Source of the DNA: JAWXCM01 sp034408745
GTDB taxonomy: Bacteria > Acidobacteriota > Terriglobia > Bryobacterales > Bryobacteraceae
Length of the DNA stretch: 7,048 nt
Direction of reading: 5' to 3'
NCBI GenBank assembly: GCA_034408745.1
Contig: JAWXCM010000366.1
Coordinates: 1 to 7,048 of the forward strand
In this document: piece by piece, positions 1 to 6,321 of the stretch
Position numbering within the stretch: the first letter of the stretch is position 1
Layout: each line of letters begins with the position of its first letter
Position numbers and translations under genes: made by a program
The notes under the pieces: model-generated
What the model saw: only the letters and a program-made list of their open reading frames with translations
Told to the model about the DNA's origin: nothing
The model's database searches: none

Positions 1-2
1 CG

Positions 3-41
3 GTGGAAATCCGGAACGGCGAAGTCGTCGTAACAGTTTAG
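3..41 (+). CDS. 3' end of an upstream gene (partial, unidentified)
   Basis: The window opens inside a frame that reads VEIRNGEVVVTV and stops at TAG (39-41). The alternating hydrophobic and charged residues look like a terminal beta-strand pair of a real protein rather than random translation. Only 12 codons are visible, so neither the family nor the start can be given. It points the same way as everything downstream. It could also be a chance open stretch; only the sequence to the left would decide. Confidence 0.3.
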   Translation: MEIRNGEVVVTV

Positions 42-350
42 TGATGGACTGGTTCGCCGCAATTCACGGCATGCCGTTTTGCAGGCAGCGGCATCCCAGG
101 GGCGGCAAGGCCGGTGCCCCGGGTGAGACTGGCGCCACCGTCAGGCGCACTGCAGGCTCGGTGTTCTGGCTGGCCGGATGCGCCGTTGTGGCGACGCAGG
201 TTCTGCTGGCCGGTTTTGCCTGCGCGCACATACGGACACCGGGGAGCCAACAAGGATTTTGAAATCGTGACGTGTCGCATGATAGCGACGGTGCTTTGGG
301 GCCGCCGCCGCGCGCAATGGAATATCGGTGATTGCAACGGAATCGGCCGG
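42..350 (+). other. Non-functional stretch with a short frame weakly resembling a HyuB C-terminus
   Basis: No convincing intact gene is present here. A GTG at 41-43, overlapping the preceding TAG, opens a frame to TGA at 260-262 with no Shine-Dalgarno. That frame contains GGKAGAPGETGATVRR (about 102-149), a hydrophobic run near 155-220, and RTPGSQQGF (233-259). Hydantoinase B (HyuB) proteins have a similar order near their C-terminus: GG.pGapG, a strand region, then the RTPGGGGFG loop. That similarity, and the HyuA-like remnant just downstream, make a decayed hyuB end possible. The glycine loop is spoiled (SQQGF for GGGGFG) and the intervening part fits poorly. The hydrophobic run could alternatively be read as a membrane or signal segment. 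From 263 to 350 I see nothing recognisable. Confidence 0.2.
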
Positions 351-530
351 GGCGAGCGTTCTGCCTATTTCGGACCTCAACATGGGGCGTTGCAAACGCC
401 GGTGTTGTCGCGGGACATGCTTGCGGACTGCGTGCGCAACGATCCTCTGATCGTGCTGAAGTATGACACTAGCGTCGTGGTGCCGCCTAGCTGTCTGGCG
501 AGCCTGGATGCCAGCAGCCATCTCGATAGA
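351..530 (+). pseudogene. C-terminal remnant of a hydantoinase/oxoprolinase (HyuA-type) subunit
   Basis: The frame starting at 351 reads GERSAYFG, then TPVLSRDML, then DPLIVLKYDTSVVVPPS, then LASLDASSHL. This follows, in order and spacing, the end of HyuA-family proteins (ATP-dependent hydantoinase / 5-oxoprolinase, N-methylhydantoinase A): a G.R..YFG strand, a (D/E)TPVY.R..L segment, GPAIVE.YDSTTVVPPG, then a VDA.GNL close. Several family positions are altered (GPAIVE to DPLIVL, PPG to PPS). There is no start, no N-terminal ATPase-like domain, and no stop where the family ends; the frame drifts on to TGA at 582-584. About 60 of roughly 700 residues remain, so it cannot be functional. It suggests that the receptor operon downstream once sat behind a hydantoin- or oxoproline-type amidase operon. 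The identification rests on recalled family patterns. Confidence 0.55.
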
Positions 531-571
531 GGCCGGGGCAACTTAGCCTCATTTTCAGAAGAATGTATTTT

Positions 572-577
572 GAGGAG
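572..577 (+). promoter_or_regulatory. Ribosome binding site of the first Bug receptor gene
   Basis: GAGGAG lies 8 nt before the ATG at 586. It fixes that start against any other in-frame candidate. I found no convincing -35/-10 pair close upstream, so the promoter is either further up or weak. Confidence 0.75.
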
Positions 578-585
578 AGTTTGAC

Positions 586-1563
586 ATGAGTTTACGTCTT
601 ATTCGCCCGGTGTTGGTCTTACTGGTTCCTGCTGGTCTTTTGGGGTTGCCTGCTTTGTCTCTGGCCGATTATCCGGAACGGCCGATCCGGCTGCTGGTCG
701 GATATTCGACCGGAGGAGGTGCTGACCTGACCGCTCGTTTGATCGGCGCGGAACTCAGCAAGGCGCTGGGCCAACAGATGGTGGTGGACAACAGGCCCGG
801 GGCTCAAGGCGCGCTGGCCGCCCAGACGGTGGCCCGTGCCGTCCCTGATGGCTATACGCTGCTGCTCGTTCCGTCCAATATGGCGTTGAGCCCGAGTCTC
901 GTCAAGAACCTACCGTACGATCCTATCAAGGATTTCGATACCATAACGATGATCGCGTCGGCGCCCATGGTGCTGACGGTCAACCCGTCCCTGCCAGTCA
1001 AGTCCGTTGCCGAGCTTGTGAACCTGGCCAGAGCCCGCCCAAGCAGCATCAATTACGGCTCCAGCGGAACTGGCGGAGCATCCCACGTGTCGGCAGAATT
1101 GTTCAAATCCCTGGCCAAGATTAACCTCGTCCAGGTGCCTTATCGCGGCTCCGGCCCGGCGTTGCTGGCGACCATCACCGGCGAAGTGAACGTGTCTTTC
1201 GGGGCCCTCCCTCCCATTCTGCCGCACATGAAGTCGGGGGCGCTTCGGGCGCTGGCCGTGACCACGAGCAAGCGCGCGCAAGCGGCTCCAGAGCTTCCCA
1301 CGATCGCCGAGAGTGGCGTGCCGGGATACGAATTCGCGACCTGGTACGGTTTGGTTGCGCCGGCGAAGACCCCGCGGCCCATACGTCAGAGGCTGCACGC
1401 GGAGGTCATCAAGGTTCTCGCTCTCGGTCACATTTCGACGAGGCTGCTCAACGATGGGGCGGAACCGATCGGCAGCGGCCCGGACGAGTTTCAAAAATAT
1501 TTCGCCGCTGAAATCAAGAAGTGGAATGCCGTAATCAAGAACGCAGGCATCACGCCTGAATAA
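586..1563 (+). CDS. Bug-family (TctC-type) periplasmic solute-binding receptor, first copy
   Basis: This is an extracytoplasmic receptor of the tripartite tricarboxylate transporter (TTT) superfamily, Pfam TctC, known as Bug in Bordetella. It should bind a small carboxylate or related solute in the periplasm. Residues 1-27 form a Sec signal peptide (LIRPVLVLLVP core, likely cleaved after SLA before DYPERP). Family hallmarks follow in order: PIRLLVGYSTGGGADLTAR (33-51), VDNRPGAQG (67-75), DGYTLL (88-93), LPYDPIKDF (109-117), YGSSGTGGASH (157-167), VPYRGSGPAL (184-193), PTIAESGVPGYE (238-249) and WYGLVAPAKTP (253-263). The length of 325 residues is normal. The start is set by GAGGAG 8 nt upstream. 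No TctA or TctB gene is nearby, so it is either an orphan receptor using a transporter encoded elsewhere or a sensor. A CapA-family gene follows after 9 bp, implying cotranscription. The family call is firm; the ligand cannot be read from the sequence. Confidence 0.95.
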   Translation: MSLRLIRPVLVLLVPAGLLGLPALSLADYPERPIRLLVGYSTGGGADLTARLIGAELSKALGQQMVVDNRPGAQGALAAQTVARAVPDGYTLLLVPSNMALSPSLVKNLPYDPIKDFDTITMIASAPMVLTVNPSLPVKSVAELVNLARARPSSINYGSSGTGGASHVSAELFKSLAKINLVQVPYRGSGPALLATITGEVNVSFGALPPILPHMKSGALRALAVTTSKRAQAAPELPTIAESGVPGYEFATWYGLVAPAKTPRPIRQRLHAEVIKVLALGHISTRLLNDGAEPIGSGPDEFQKYFAAEIKKWNAVIKNAGITPE

Positions 1564-1572
1564 AGCGAAATC

Positions 1573-2724
1573 ATGGAAAAACACCTCTATCTCGTCGGTG
1601 ATGTCAGTTTTTGCGGGGTCGATGACGCGGCCACGCCGCTTGCGCTGGCTGCGCCCATCCTGAAAAAAGCGGATGTCCTGTTCGGAAACTTAGAATGCAT
1701 GCTTTCAGAGCCGCCCGCCTTCCCAGGCATGGTGATGTGCGAGGAGCCCGTGCCGCCGGGCGCAGGTGCCGAGACTAAGCTCGGCGGCAGAATACGCATG
1801 GGAGGGTGGGATTCCCGTTACAGTTTCCTCGACCAGGACGGGCTGTACGCCGACCCATCGCTCGCGGAAGCCCTCGTGCATGGTGGGTTCGATGCAGTGG
1901 GGTGCGCGAACAATCAGACGTACGGGCCGGACCAGATCATTAAATCCCTGGCGAAGCTGGATTCCCTAGGCATTAAGCACACCGGGGCCGGCATCAACCG
2001 CGACAAGGCGCGTGCTCCCGCGTGCGTGCGCAAGGATGGTATCAGCGTGGGTTTCCTCCAGTACACGTCTGTGTATTGGCCGAGCAACCACGAAGCCGGC
2101 TTGAACTATCCCGGCGTGGCGGTGCTCAGGGGCTATACGTCGTTCCAGCCCAACATCGAGTACCCCATCGGCAACCGTCCGGGCGTCCCGCCGATCATTC
2201 ACACGTGGGCGGACAAGCATCACCTCGAGTCCATGCAGGAGGACATCAAGAAGCTCAAAAAAGAGGTGGACATCGTGGTGTCCTCCCATCACTGGGGTTT
2301 CCTTGATGAGGTGTTCGAGTACCAGGAGGATATAGCTCACGCCGCCGTCGACGCGGGGGCGGACATAGTGATCGGCCATGGTCCCCACCAACCATTGGCC
2401 ATCGAGGTGTACCGCGGCCGGCCGGTGTTCTACGGGTTAGGAAACTTCTCGTTCAAGACCCGGCATTGGCGCAGCAACAAGGGCGCGATCGATGCCGGCG
2501 TCTCGGGCAAGGATTCCTGGATCGGGATGCTGGTCGACGTGGCGATCGAGAAAGGAAAAATTGGTCGGGTTTCTTACCGGCTGGCCAGGCACAACGAACA
2601 TTTCCAGACGCTGATTTGTGACCCGAAAGACGAACCGGAACTGGCGGCGCGGATTATGAAGTTCTCGTCAGCTTACAAAACCGGGCTGTCGCTGCAGGAC
2701 GGGCAGACGGTTGTTGCGCTTTGA
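1573..2724 (+). CDS. CapA-family (PGA_cap) metallophosphoesterase-like protein, cytoplasmic
   Basis: This 383-residue protein belongs to the CapA / poly-gamma-glutamate biosynthesis family, a branch of the calcineurin-like metallophosphoesterase fold. Visible motifs in order: LVGDVSFCG (7-15, first metal Asp at 10), FGNLE (37-41), CANNQTYGPD (111-120), VSSHHWG (236-242), DIVIGHGPHQP (264-274) and VFYGLGNFSF (285-294). These match the family's GD, NLE, ANNHT, HWG, GHxPHxxQP and SLGNF blocks. The third block has Gln115 where the family normally has His. Unlike Bacillus PgsA/CapA, it has no signal peptide or membrane anchor, so it should act in the cytosol. The start at 1573 follows the receptor stop by 9 bp and has only a weak purine-rich AAAGCGAAA ahead of it, so translational coupling is likely. 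The C-terminus looks complete and ends 8 bp before the transposase relic. No capsule synthesis genes are nearby; a hydrolase acting on the receptor's ligand or a derivative is the inference. The reaction is unknown. Confidence 0.88.
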   Translation: MEKHLYLVGDVSFCGVDDAATPLALAAPILKKADVLFGNLECMLSEPPAFPGMVMCEEPVPPGAGAETKLGGRIRMGGWDSRYSFLDQDGLYADPSLAEALVHGGFDAVGCANNQTYGPDQIIKSLAKLDSLGIKHTGAGINRDKARAPACVRKDGISVGFLQYTSVYWPSNHEAGLNYPGVAVLRGYTSFQPNIEYPIGNRPGVPPIIHTWADKHHLESMQEDIKKLKKEVDIVVSSHHWGFLDEVFEYQEDIAHAAVDAGADIVIGHGPHQPLAIEVYRGRPVFYGLGNFSFKTRHWRSNKGAIDAGVSGKDSWIGMLVDVAIEKGKIGRVSYRLARHNEHFQTLICDPKDEPELAARIMKFSSAYKTGLSLQDGQTVVAL

Positions 2725-2732
2725 CGCGGAGG

Positions 2733-3627
2733 GGATTCAACACCCATCTCCACTATCACTGCATCTTCGTCGATAGTATGTTTGATACCGATGCTGCCGG
2801 GGGCATCAGTTTTTAACCGGCCAGCGGACTTGATGCGTCCGCGATCAGAGAAGTCCAGGTGACTATGCGCCGGCGACTGCTGCGGGCGGTCGAGCGGAGA
2901 GGACTGCTGGTACCCGAAGACGCCAAGACCATGGCCGAATGGGAACACGGCGGCGGTTTCTCGGTCGATGCCGAGGTGCGCATCGAGGCACACGAGCGCG
3001 ACGGGCTGGAACGTCTGCTGCGCTACTGCGCACAGCCAGCCTTTGCGCTGGAACGGATGCGCGAGATCGATCCCGAGCACATGGTTTATGAGAGTGTGAA
3101 ACCCGGCCCGGGCGGTAGCGTCAGCCTGATGCTGACATCGATGCAACAGCTTGATCGGCTGGCGGCGCTAATCCCGGTGCCACGCCGCCATCGGCATCCC
3201 TACATCGGGGTGCTGGCGCCGAACTCGCCGCTGCGGGCAGCGGTCACCGCGCTGGAGCAGCCGGCAGGCGAGGTTCTCGCTCCGGTGGCTGCCGATCCTG
3301 CCATGCACACTGGAACGACCCCGCCGGCCGAGACTACAGCAGACCCGGCGCAGCGCAAAGCGGCGGGTTACTCCTAGGCGCGGCTACTCGCACGGATATA
3401 TGAGGTGCTGCCCCTGCTGTGCCCGAAGTGCGGCGGCGAGATGAGGATCATCGCCTTCATCACCGAGACCGTGGTTAGGAAAACTGGGCGAGAAGACATA
3501 ACCACCGGTTGTCAAGCCGGCCCGCGGACCGCCGCTGTGGGAGATGCAGCAGGACGGGCAGGCCGAGATCGACCCGCACGCCCAACCGTCACCGGCCTAT
3601 GAGTTCGATCAGCGCATCGCGTGGTAG
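2733..3627 (+). pseudogene. IS91-family transposase, 5'-truncated and multiply disrupted
   Basis: Reading from 2733 gives GFNTHLHYHCIFVDSMF, the family's HLHxH metal-binding HUH motif. In the same frame follow MRRRLLRAVERRGLL (2865-2909), EWEHGGGFSVDAEVRIEA (2937-2990), LERLLRYCAQPAFALER (3006-3056) and HRHPYIGVLAPNSPLRAAV (3189-3245), and then RIYEVLPLLCPKCGGEMRII with its Cys pair. Lesions are TAA at 2814-2816, TAG at 3375-3377 (replacing a probable Trp codon of the family's YLWA stretch), a frameshift near 3483, and TAA at 3499-3501 in the new frame. The shift fits an 11-nt deletion: family members have RKILDHLGE, whereas here RK and LGE are separated by one base. The new frame then reads PARGPPLWE and YEFDQRIAW and stops at TAG 3625-3627, the normal family end. 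The N-terminal zinc-finger region and start are absent. It is plainly dead. The longest uninterrupted stretch (2859-3377) should not be annotated as a gene on its own. Confidence 0.88.
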
Positions 3628-3680
3628 AGCCAGCATGACGAGCAACCGCTCGTCAGAGATAGCTCGTGCCTATTGGCCAC

Positions 3681-3706
3681 GTGAGCGGCAAACTTCCGCC
3701 GCTCGC
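3681..3706 (+). repeat. GC-rich inverted repeat downstream of the transposase relic
   Basis: GTGAGCGGC (3681-3689) and GCCGCTCGC (3698-3706) can pair over 9 bp, with one G-U pair, around an 8-nt loop AAACTTCC. No T-run follows, so a simple intrinsic terminator is unlikely. IS91-type elements carry a hairpin close to one terminus (oriIS/terIS side), and the position shortly beyond the transposase stop fits that. The assignment to the IS end is inference. Between 3707 and 3773 I see no other structure worth naming. Confidence 0.45.
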
Positions 3707-3773
3707 ATGACCATAGACACGACAACGTGCGATCCTGGTCAGGTTTTAAAGTTTTTCGTCACAAACTCCCAGA

Positions 3774-3802
3774 TTGACTACAGCTGAAAAGCACGGAATA
3801 CT
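3774..3802 (+). promoter_or_regulatory. Candidate sigma-70-type promoter for the MmgE/PrpD-Bug operon
   Basis: TTGACT (3774-3779, 5 of 6 to the -35 consensus) is followed after exactly 17 nt by AATACT (3797-3802, 4 of 6 to the -10). Transcription would start near 3809, giving a leader of about 47 nt before the ATG at 3856. The local sequence (3740-3835) is clearly more A+T rich than its surroundings. It lies between the IS relic and the next gene, exactly where a promoter is needed. No operator palindrome is evident. Confidence 0.45.
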
Positions 3803-3855
3803 CTCAAAAGTGGCTTTAAAATTCCTATCCCTCACCTGAAGCAGGAGAATCCGGA

Positions 3856-5280
3856 ATGAGCGCAGTACCTGCATCCATAGGCATCAGGGCCGCCTCCGTC
3901 CAAAGCGACAGCACTGTGGCGGAAAGGCTTGCCGACTTTGCGCATCGCCTGAAGTACCGGGACATTCCGGCAAGCGTCGTCGATCGAGCTAAGCTGCATA
4001 TGCTGGATGCCATCGGCACCGCGCTGGTCGCCACGCGCTACGACTTTGCGCGAGACATCCATGCCGGGCTGAAGTCCATGGATGAAACCGGGAATCATAC
4101 GGTGCTCGGCATGGACAGCCGCCTCCCCCTCAGGGATGCGGTACTGATGAACGCGGCGCTTGCGCACGGCCTCGACTATGACGACACGCACATGGCGGGC
4201 ATCATTCATCCATCCGCTTCGGCGCTTCCATGCGCGCTCGGCGTCGCCGAACACATCGATGCATCCGGACAGGAACTGCTTGCCGCCTACGTGCTGGGAG
4301 TGGAAAGCGCAATTCGCGTCGGCAAGGCGGCGAAAGGCGGGTTCCACCACATCGGATTTCATCCCACCGGATTGTGCGCGCATTTTTCCTGCGCGCTGCT
4401 TGCCGGACGGCTGCTCGGGCTTGCGCCGGGACAACTGGTCATGGCGCAGGGTATCGTCGGCAGCACGGCCGCAGCGAGCCACGAATTCAGGGCAACCGGC
4501 GCATGGAACAAGAGACTGCACCCGGGATGGGCCGGCGTCGCGGGAATTACGGCCGCCAAGCTGGCAAAGCACGGATTCATCGCGCCCAGCACGGTATACG
4601 AGGGCAAGTTCGGCTTGTATCGGAGCCATCTGGGTGCGCTCGCGAACGATATTGACTTCGACACCATTAGCGATGGTCTGGGCGAGCACTGGGAGATGCC
4701 TCTGACGGCGATCAAGCCGTTTCCCGTATGCCACTTCATTCATGCATCGGCCGACGCAGCGTTGACCCTTCGGGCCAGGCACAATCTGACGCCGGCGCAG
4801 ATTGCGCGCATCAGGATACTGCTCCCGCAGCCCACAATGCACATCGTCGCCGATCCGCCGATCACCAAACGGCACCCGACTACCGACTATCAGGCAAAAT
4901 TCAGCGCGCAGTTCAGTATCGCGGCCTGCCTGGTACGGGGCCGCCTGACTCTGGCGGAATTGGAACCGGAAGTGCTGAACGACAAGACGATTGCGGAGCT
5001 TGCCGACCGTACGGATTGTGAAGCTGACCCGACCTCAGGATATCCTCGGTACTTCTCTGGCGGCGTGGTCATCACCACTGAGGACGGTCGCGAACTGAGG
5101 CACATGGAACCGGTAAACCGGGGGGCCGAGGATCGCGCGCTCACGAGCGATGAAATCACCGCCAAGTTCATGGACAACGCATGCATGGTGGTATCCAAGC
5201 AGCGTGCGACGGACATCCGGACGGCCGTCCTCGAAACCGAGAAACATACTGCCCGCGCACTGCTGCGGACCCTCGCCTGA
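3856..5280 (+). CDS. MmgE/PrpD-family protein (2-methylcitrate dehydratase / cis-aconitate decarboxylase-like)
   Basis: This 474-residue cytoplasmic enzyme is of the MmgE/PrpD fold, which includes 2-methylcitrate dehydratase, cis-aconitate decarboxylase and many uncharacterised Burkholderiales members. Motifs: MLDAIGTALVA (49-59), NAALAHGLDYDDTH (99-112), HPSASALPCALGVAEH (118-133), GFHPTG (167-172), KRLHPGWAGVAGITAAKLA (219-237), EGKFGLY (249-255), KPFPVCHFIHASADAAL (287-303) and AKFSAQFSIA (347-356). By recalled comparison with mammalian cis-aconitate decarboxylase, Asp107, Thr111, His118, His169, Lys219 and His296 sit at the active-site positions, so it should be catalytically competent. 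AGGAGA (3843-3848) is well spaced before the ATG. Length is normal. The next gene, a Bug receptor, starts 15 bp after its stop, and a candidate promoter lies at 3774-3802. With no prpB or prpC nearby, it is probably not the methylcitrate-cycle PrpD. A (de)hydratase, decarboxylase or isomerase acting on a polycarboxylate taken up with the receptor's help is the inference; the substrate is unknown. Confidence 0.93.
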   Translation: MSAVPASIGIRAASVQSDSTVAERLADFAHRLKYRDIPASVVDRAKLHMLDAIGTALVATRYDFARDIHAGLKSMDETGNHTVLGMDSRLPLRDAVLMNAALAHGLDYDDTHMAGIIHPSASALPCALGVAEHIDASGQELLAAYVLGVESAIRVGKAAKGGFHHIGFHPTGLCAHFSCALLAGRLLGLAPGQLVMAQGIVGSTAAASHEFRATGAWNKRLHPGWAGVAGITAAKLAKHGFIAPSTVYEGKFGLYRSHLGALANDIDFDTISDGLGEHWEMPLTAIKPFPVCHFIHASADAALTLRARHNLTPAQIARIRILLPQPTMHIVADPPITKRHPTTDYQAKFSAQFSIAACLVRGRLTLAELEPEVLNDKTIAELADRTDCEADPTSGYPRYFSGGVVITTEDGRELRHMEPVNRGAEDRALTSDEITAKFMDNACMVVSKQRATDIRTAVLETEKHTARALLRTLA

Positions 5281-5295
5281 ACCAGAGGAAGGCAA

Positions 5296-6321
5296 ATGTC
5301 TCGCTTGGATTATCCGGCACCGCACCTTCGGACGAGCCTCAAGTCCTTCGCAGCATCGGCGTTGTTGACTGCCGTCCTCACGCATCCACAACTGGGGATA
5401 GCCCAAGCTCCCGGATGGGCGCCATCAAAGCCGATCGAGTTCATCGTCGGATCCGGTCCCGGCGGGTCGGGCGACCTGACCATGAGGACGGTACAGAAGA
5501 TTTTCAACGACAGGAAACTCATGCCGGTCAGCAGCGCGGTTATCAACAAGGCCGGTGGTGGCGGTTCGATCTCCTGGGCAATGCTCTCCCAGAGGTCGGG
5601 CGACGCGCACGTGATCGCGCTGACTTTTCCGAACCTGCTCACCAACCACATTGCCGGCGCAAGTCCATTGCGCCATGCCGATCTCACCGCGCTGGCGCAC
5701 CTTTCCAGCGACTGGGTCGTACTGATCGCCCGCAGCGATTTTCCGATGCGCAACGGCACGGAACTCCTGCAAAAACTGGCGAAGGAGCCGGGCTCTTTCA
5801 GCATTGCGTTTGCCACCGCTCGCGGCAATGCCCCGCACATCGCAACAGGACTTGCCCTCAGAGCCAGCGGTGTCGACGTGGCAAAAATGCGATTTGTCGT
5901 CTTCAAATCGGGTGGCGAGGTCATGCCGGCACTGCTAGGCGGACACGTCGATCTCGTCGCGACCAGTCCTTCGGTGGCGAACGCGCACATGGTCGCCGGC
6001 GCGGTCAAGGCGATTGCTGTATCTTCTCCGCAGCGGCTTAGCGGCAACTTCGCGAAGGTGCCGACCTGGCGCGAACTTGGTGCAAACACGGTTTTTGCGA
6101 ACTGGCGCGGCATCGTCGGCCCCAAGAACCTCACCCCGGCCCAAGTCGCGTTTTGGGACGACGCGTTCAGCAAACTTGTCCAGACGGACGAATGGAAGGC
6201 CGATGTTGATCGGAACCTCTGGACAACGACCTATTTGAACAGCACGGACACGCAGAAATTCCTCGATGACCACTATGAAGAACTCAAGCCGATCATGCGC
6301 GATCTCGGCGTTTCGAAATGA
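5296..6321 (+). CDS. Bug-family (TctC-type) periplasmic solute-binding receptor, second divergent copy
   Basis: A TTT-superfamily periplasmic receptor of 341 residues. It has a basic N-region, then the hydrophobic core SFAASALLTAVLT (17-29) and cleavage after about residue 36-38 (GIAQA before PGW), so it is exported by Sec. Family signatures: KPIEFIVGSGPGGSGDLTMR (45-64), VINKAGGGGSISWA (82-95), IARSDFPMRNGTELLQKLA (144-162), a GEVMPALLGGHVDL segment (207-220), VKAIAVSSPQRL (237-248), VPTWRELG (255-262) and NWRGIVGPKNLTPAQVAFW (269-287). It is only distantly like the first receptor: its glycine loop is GPGGSGD rather than STGGGAD and its DGYTLL strand is replaced by DAHVIALT, so a different ligand is expected. 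AGAGGAAGG (5284-5292) precedes the ATG, and the gene follows the MmgE/PrpD gene by 15 bp, so the two are cotranscribed. No TctA/TctB partner is seen. A hairpin-forming segment begins at its stop codon. Confidence 0.92.
   Translation: MSRLDYPAPHLRTSLKSFAASALLTAVLTHPQLGIAQAPGWAPSKPIEFIVGSGPGGSGDLTMRTVQKIFNDRKLMPVSSAVINKAGGGGSISWAMLSQRSGDAHVIALTFPNLLTNHIAGASPLRHADLTALAHLSSDWVVLIARSDFPMRNGTELLQKLAKEPGSFSIAFATARGNAPHIATGLALRASGVDVAKMRFVVFKSGGEVMPALLGGHVDLVATSPSVANAHMVAGAVKAIAVSSPQRLSGNFAKVPTWRELGANTVFANWRGIVGPKNLTPAQVAFWDDAFSKLVQTDEWKADVDRNLWTTTYLNSTDTQKFLDDHYEELKPIMRDLGVSK

Larger units (their letters stand above)
2733..3706 (+). mobile_element. Relic of an IS91-family (rolling-circle, HUH) insertion sequence
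   Basis: The relic consists of the 3' two-thirds or so of an IS91-type transposase frame plus a GC-rich hairpin about 55 bp beyond its stop codon. IS91 elements move by a rolling-circle-like mechanism, lack terminal inverted repeats and make no target duplication, and none is seen. The left end is missing: recognisable element sequence begins abruptly at about 2733, 8 bp after the capA-like stop. The right end is not certain; I place it at the hairpin, but it may extend to about 3770. Everything from there to 3855 looks like the leader of the next operon. Confidence 0.7.

Noticed and set aside
565..571. TATTTT as a -10 element for the first receptor gene
   Set aside because: It abuts the GAGGAG ribosome site, so a transcript from it would start at or beyond that site, and no -35 is present.
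114..584. A 156-codon + strand open frame ending just before the first receptor start
   Set aside because: Only its middle (351-530) has recognisable protein text, matching a HyuA C-terminus. The N-terminal half is unlike any family and lacks a ribosome site, so it is a remnant and not a gene.
671..682. 12-base repeat ATCCGGAACGGC shared with 9-20
   Set aside because: Expected by chance at this length, with no flanking similarity.
910..1584. Long minus-strand open frame opposite the first receptor
   Set aside because: Composition is Arg-rich shadow coding typical of the antisense of a GC-rich gene, and the + strand gene is certain.
2859..3377. 172-codon open frame taken as a stand-alone gene
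   Set aside because: It is an internal piece of the IS91-type transposase, bounded by a premature TAA and TAG with family similarity continuing on both sides.
3718..3729. Small palindrome CACG-ACAA-CGTG as an operator
   Set aside because: Only 4 bp per arm, and it sits in probable IS-derived sequence well upstream of the candidate promoter.
3832..4875. 347-codon minus-strand open frame opposite the MmgE/PrpD gene
   Set aside because: No family motifs, Arg/Gly/His-rich text, no ribosome site; the + strand MmgE/PrpD gene explains the region fully.
5329..5341. 13-base direct repeat CGGACGAGCCTCA shared with 6940-6952
   Set aside because: A single exact match of this length is close to chance expectation in 7 kb of GC-rich DNA, and one copy lies inside the receptor signal-peptide coding region.
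5181..6041. 286-codon + strand open frame overlapping the end of the MmgE/PrpD gene and most of the second receptor
   Set aside because: It is an Arg- and His-rich out-of-frame reading of two well-supported genes.
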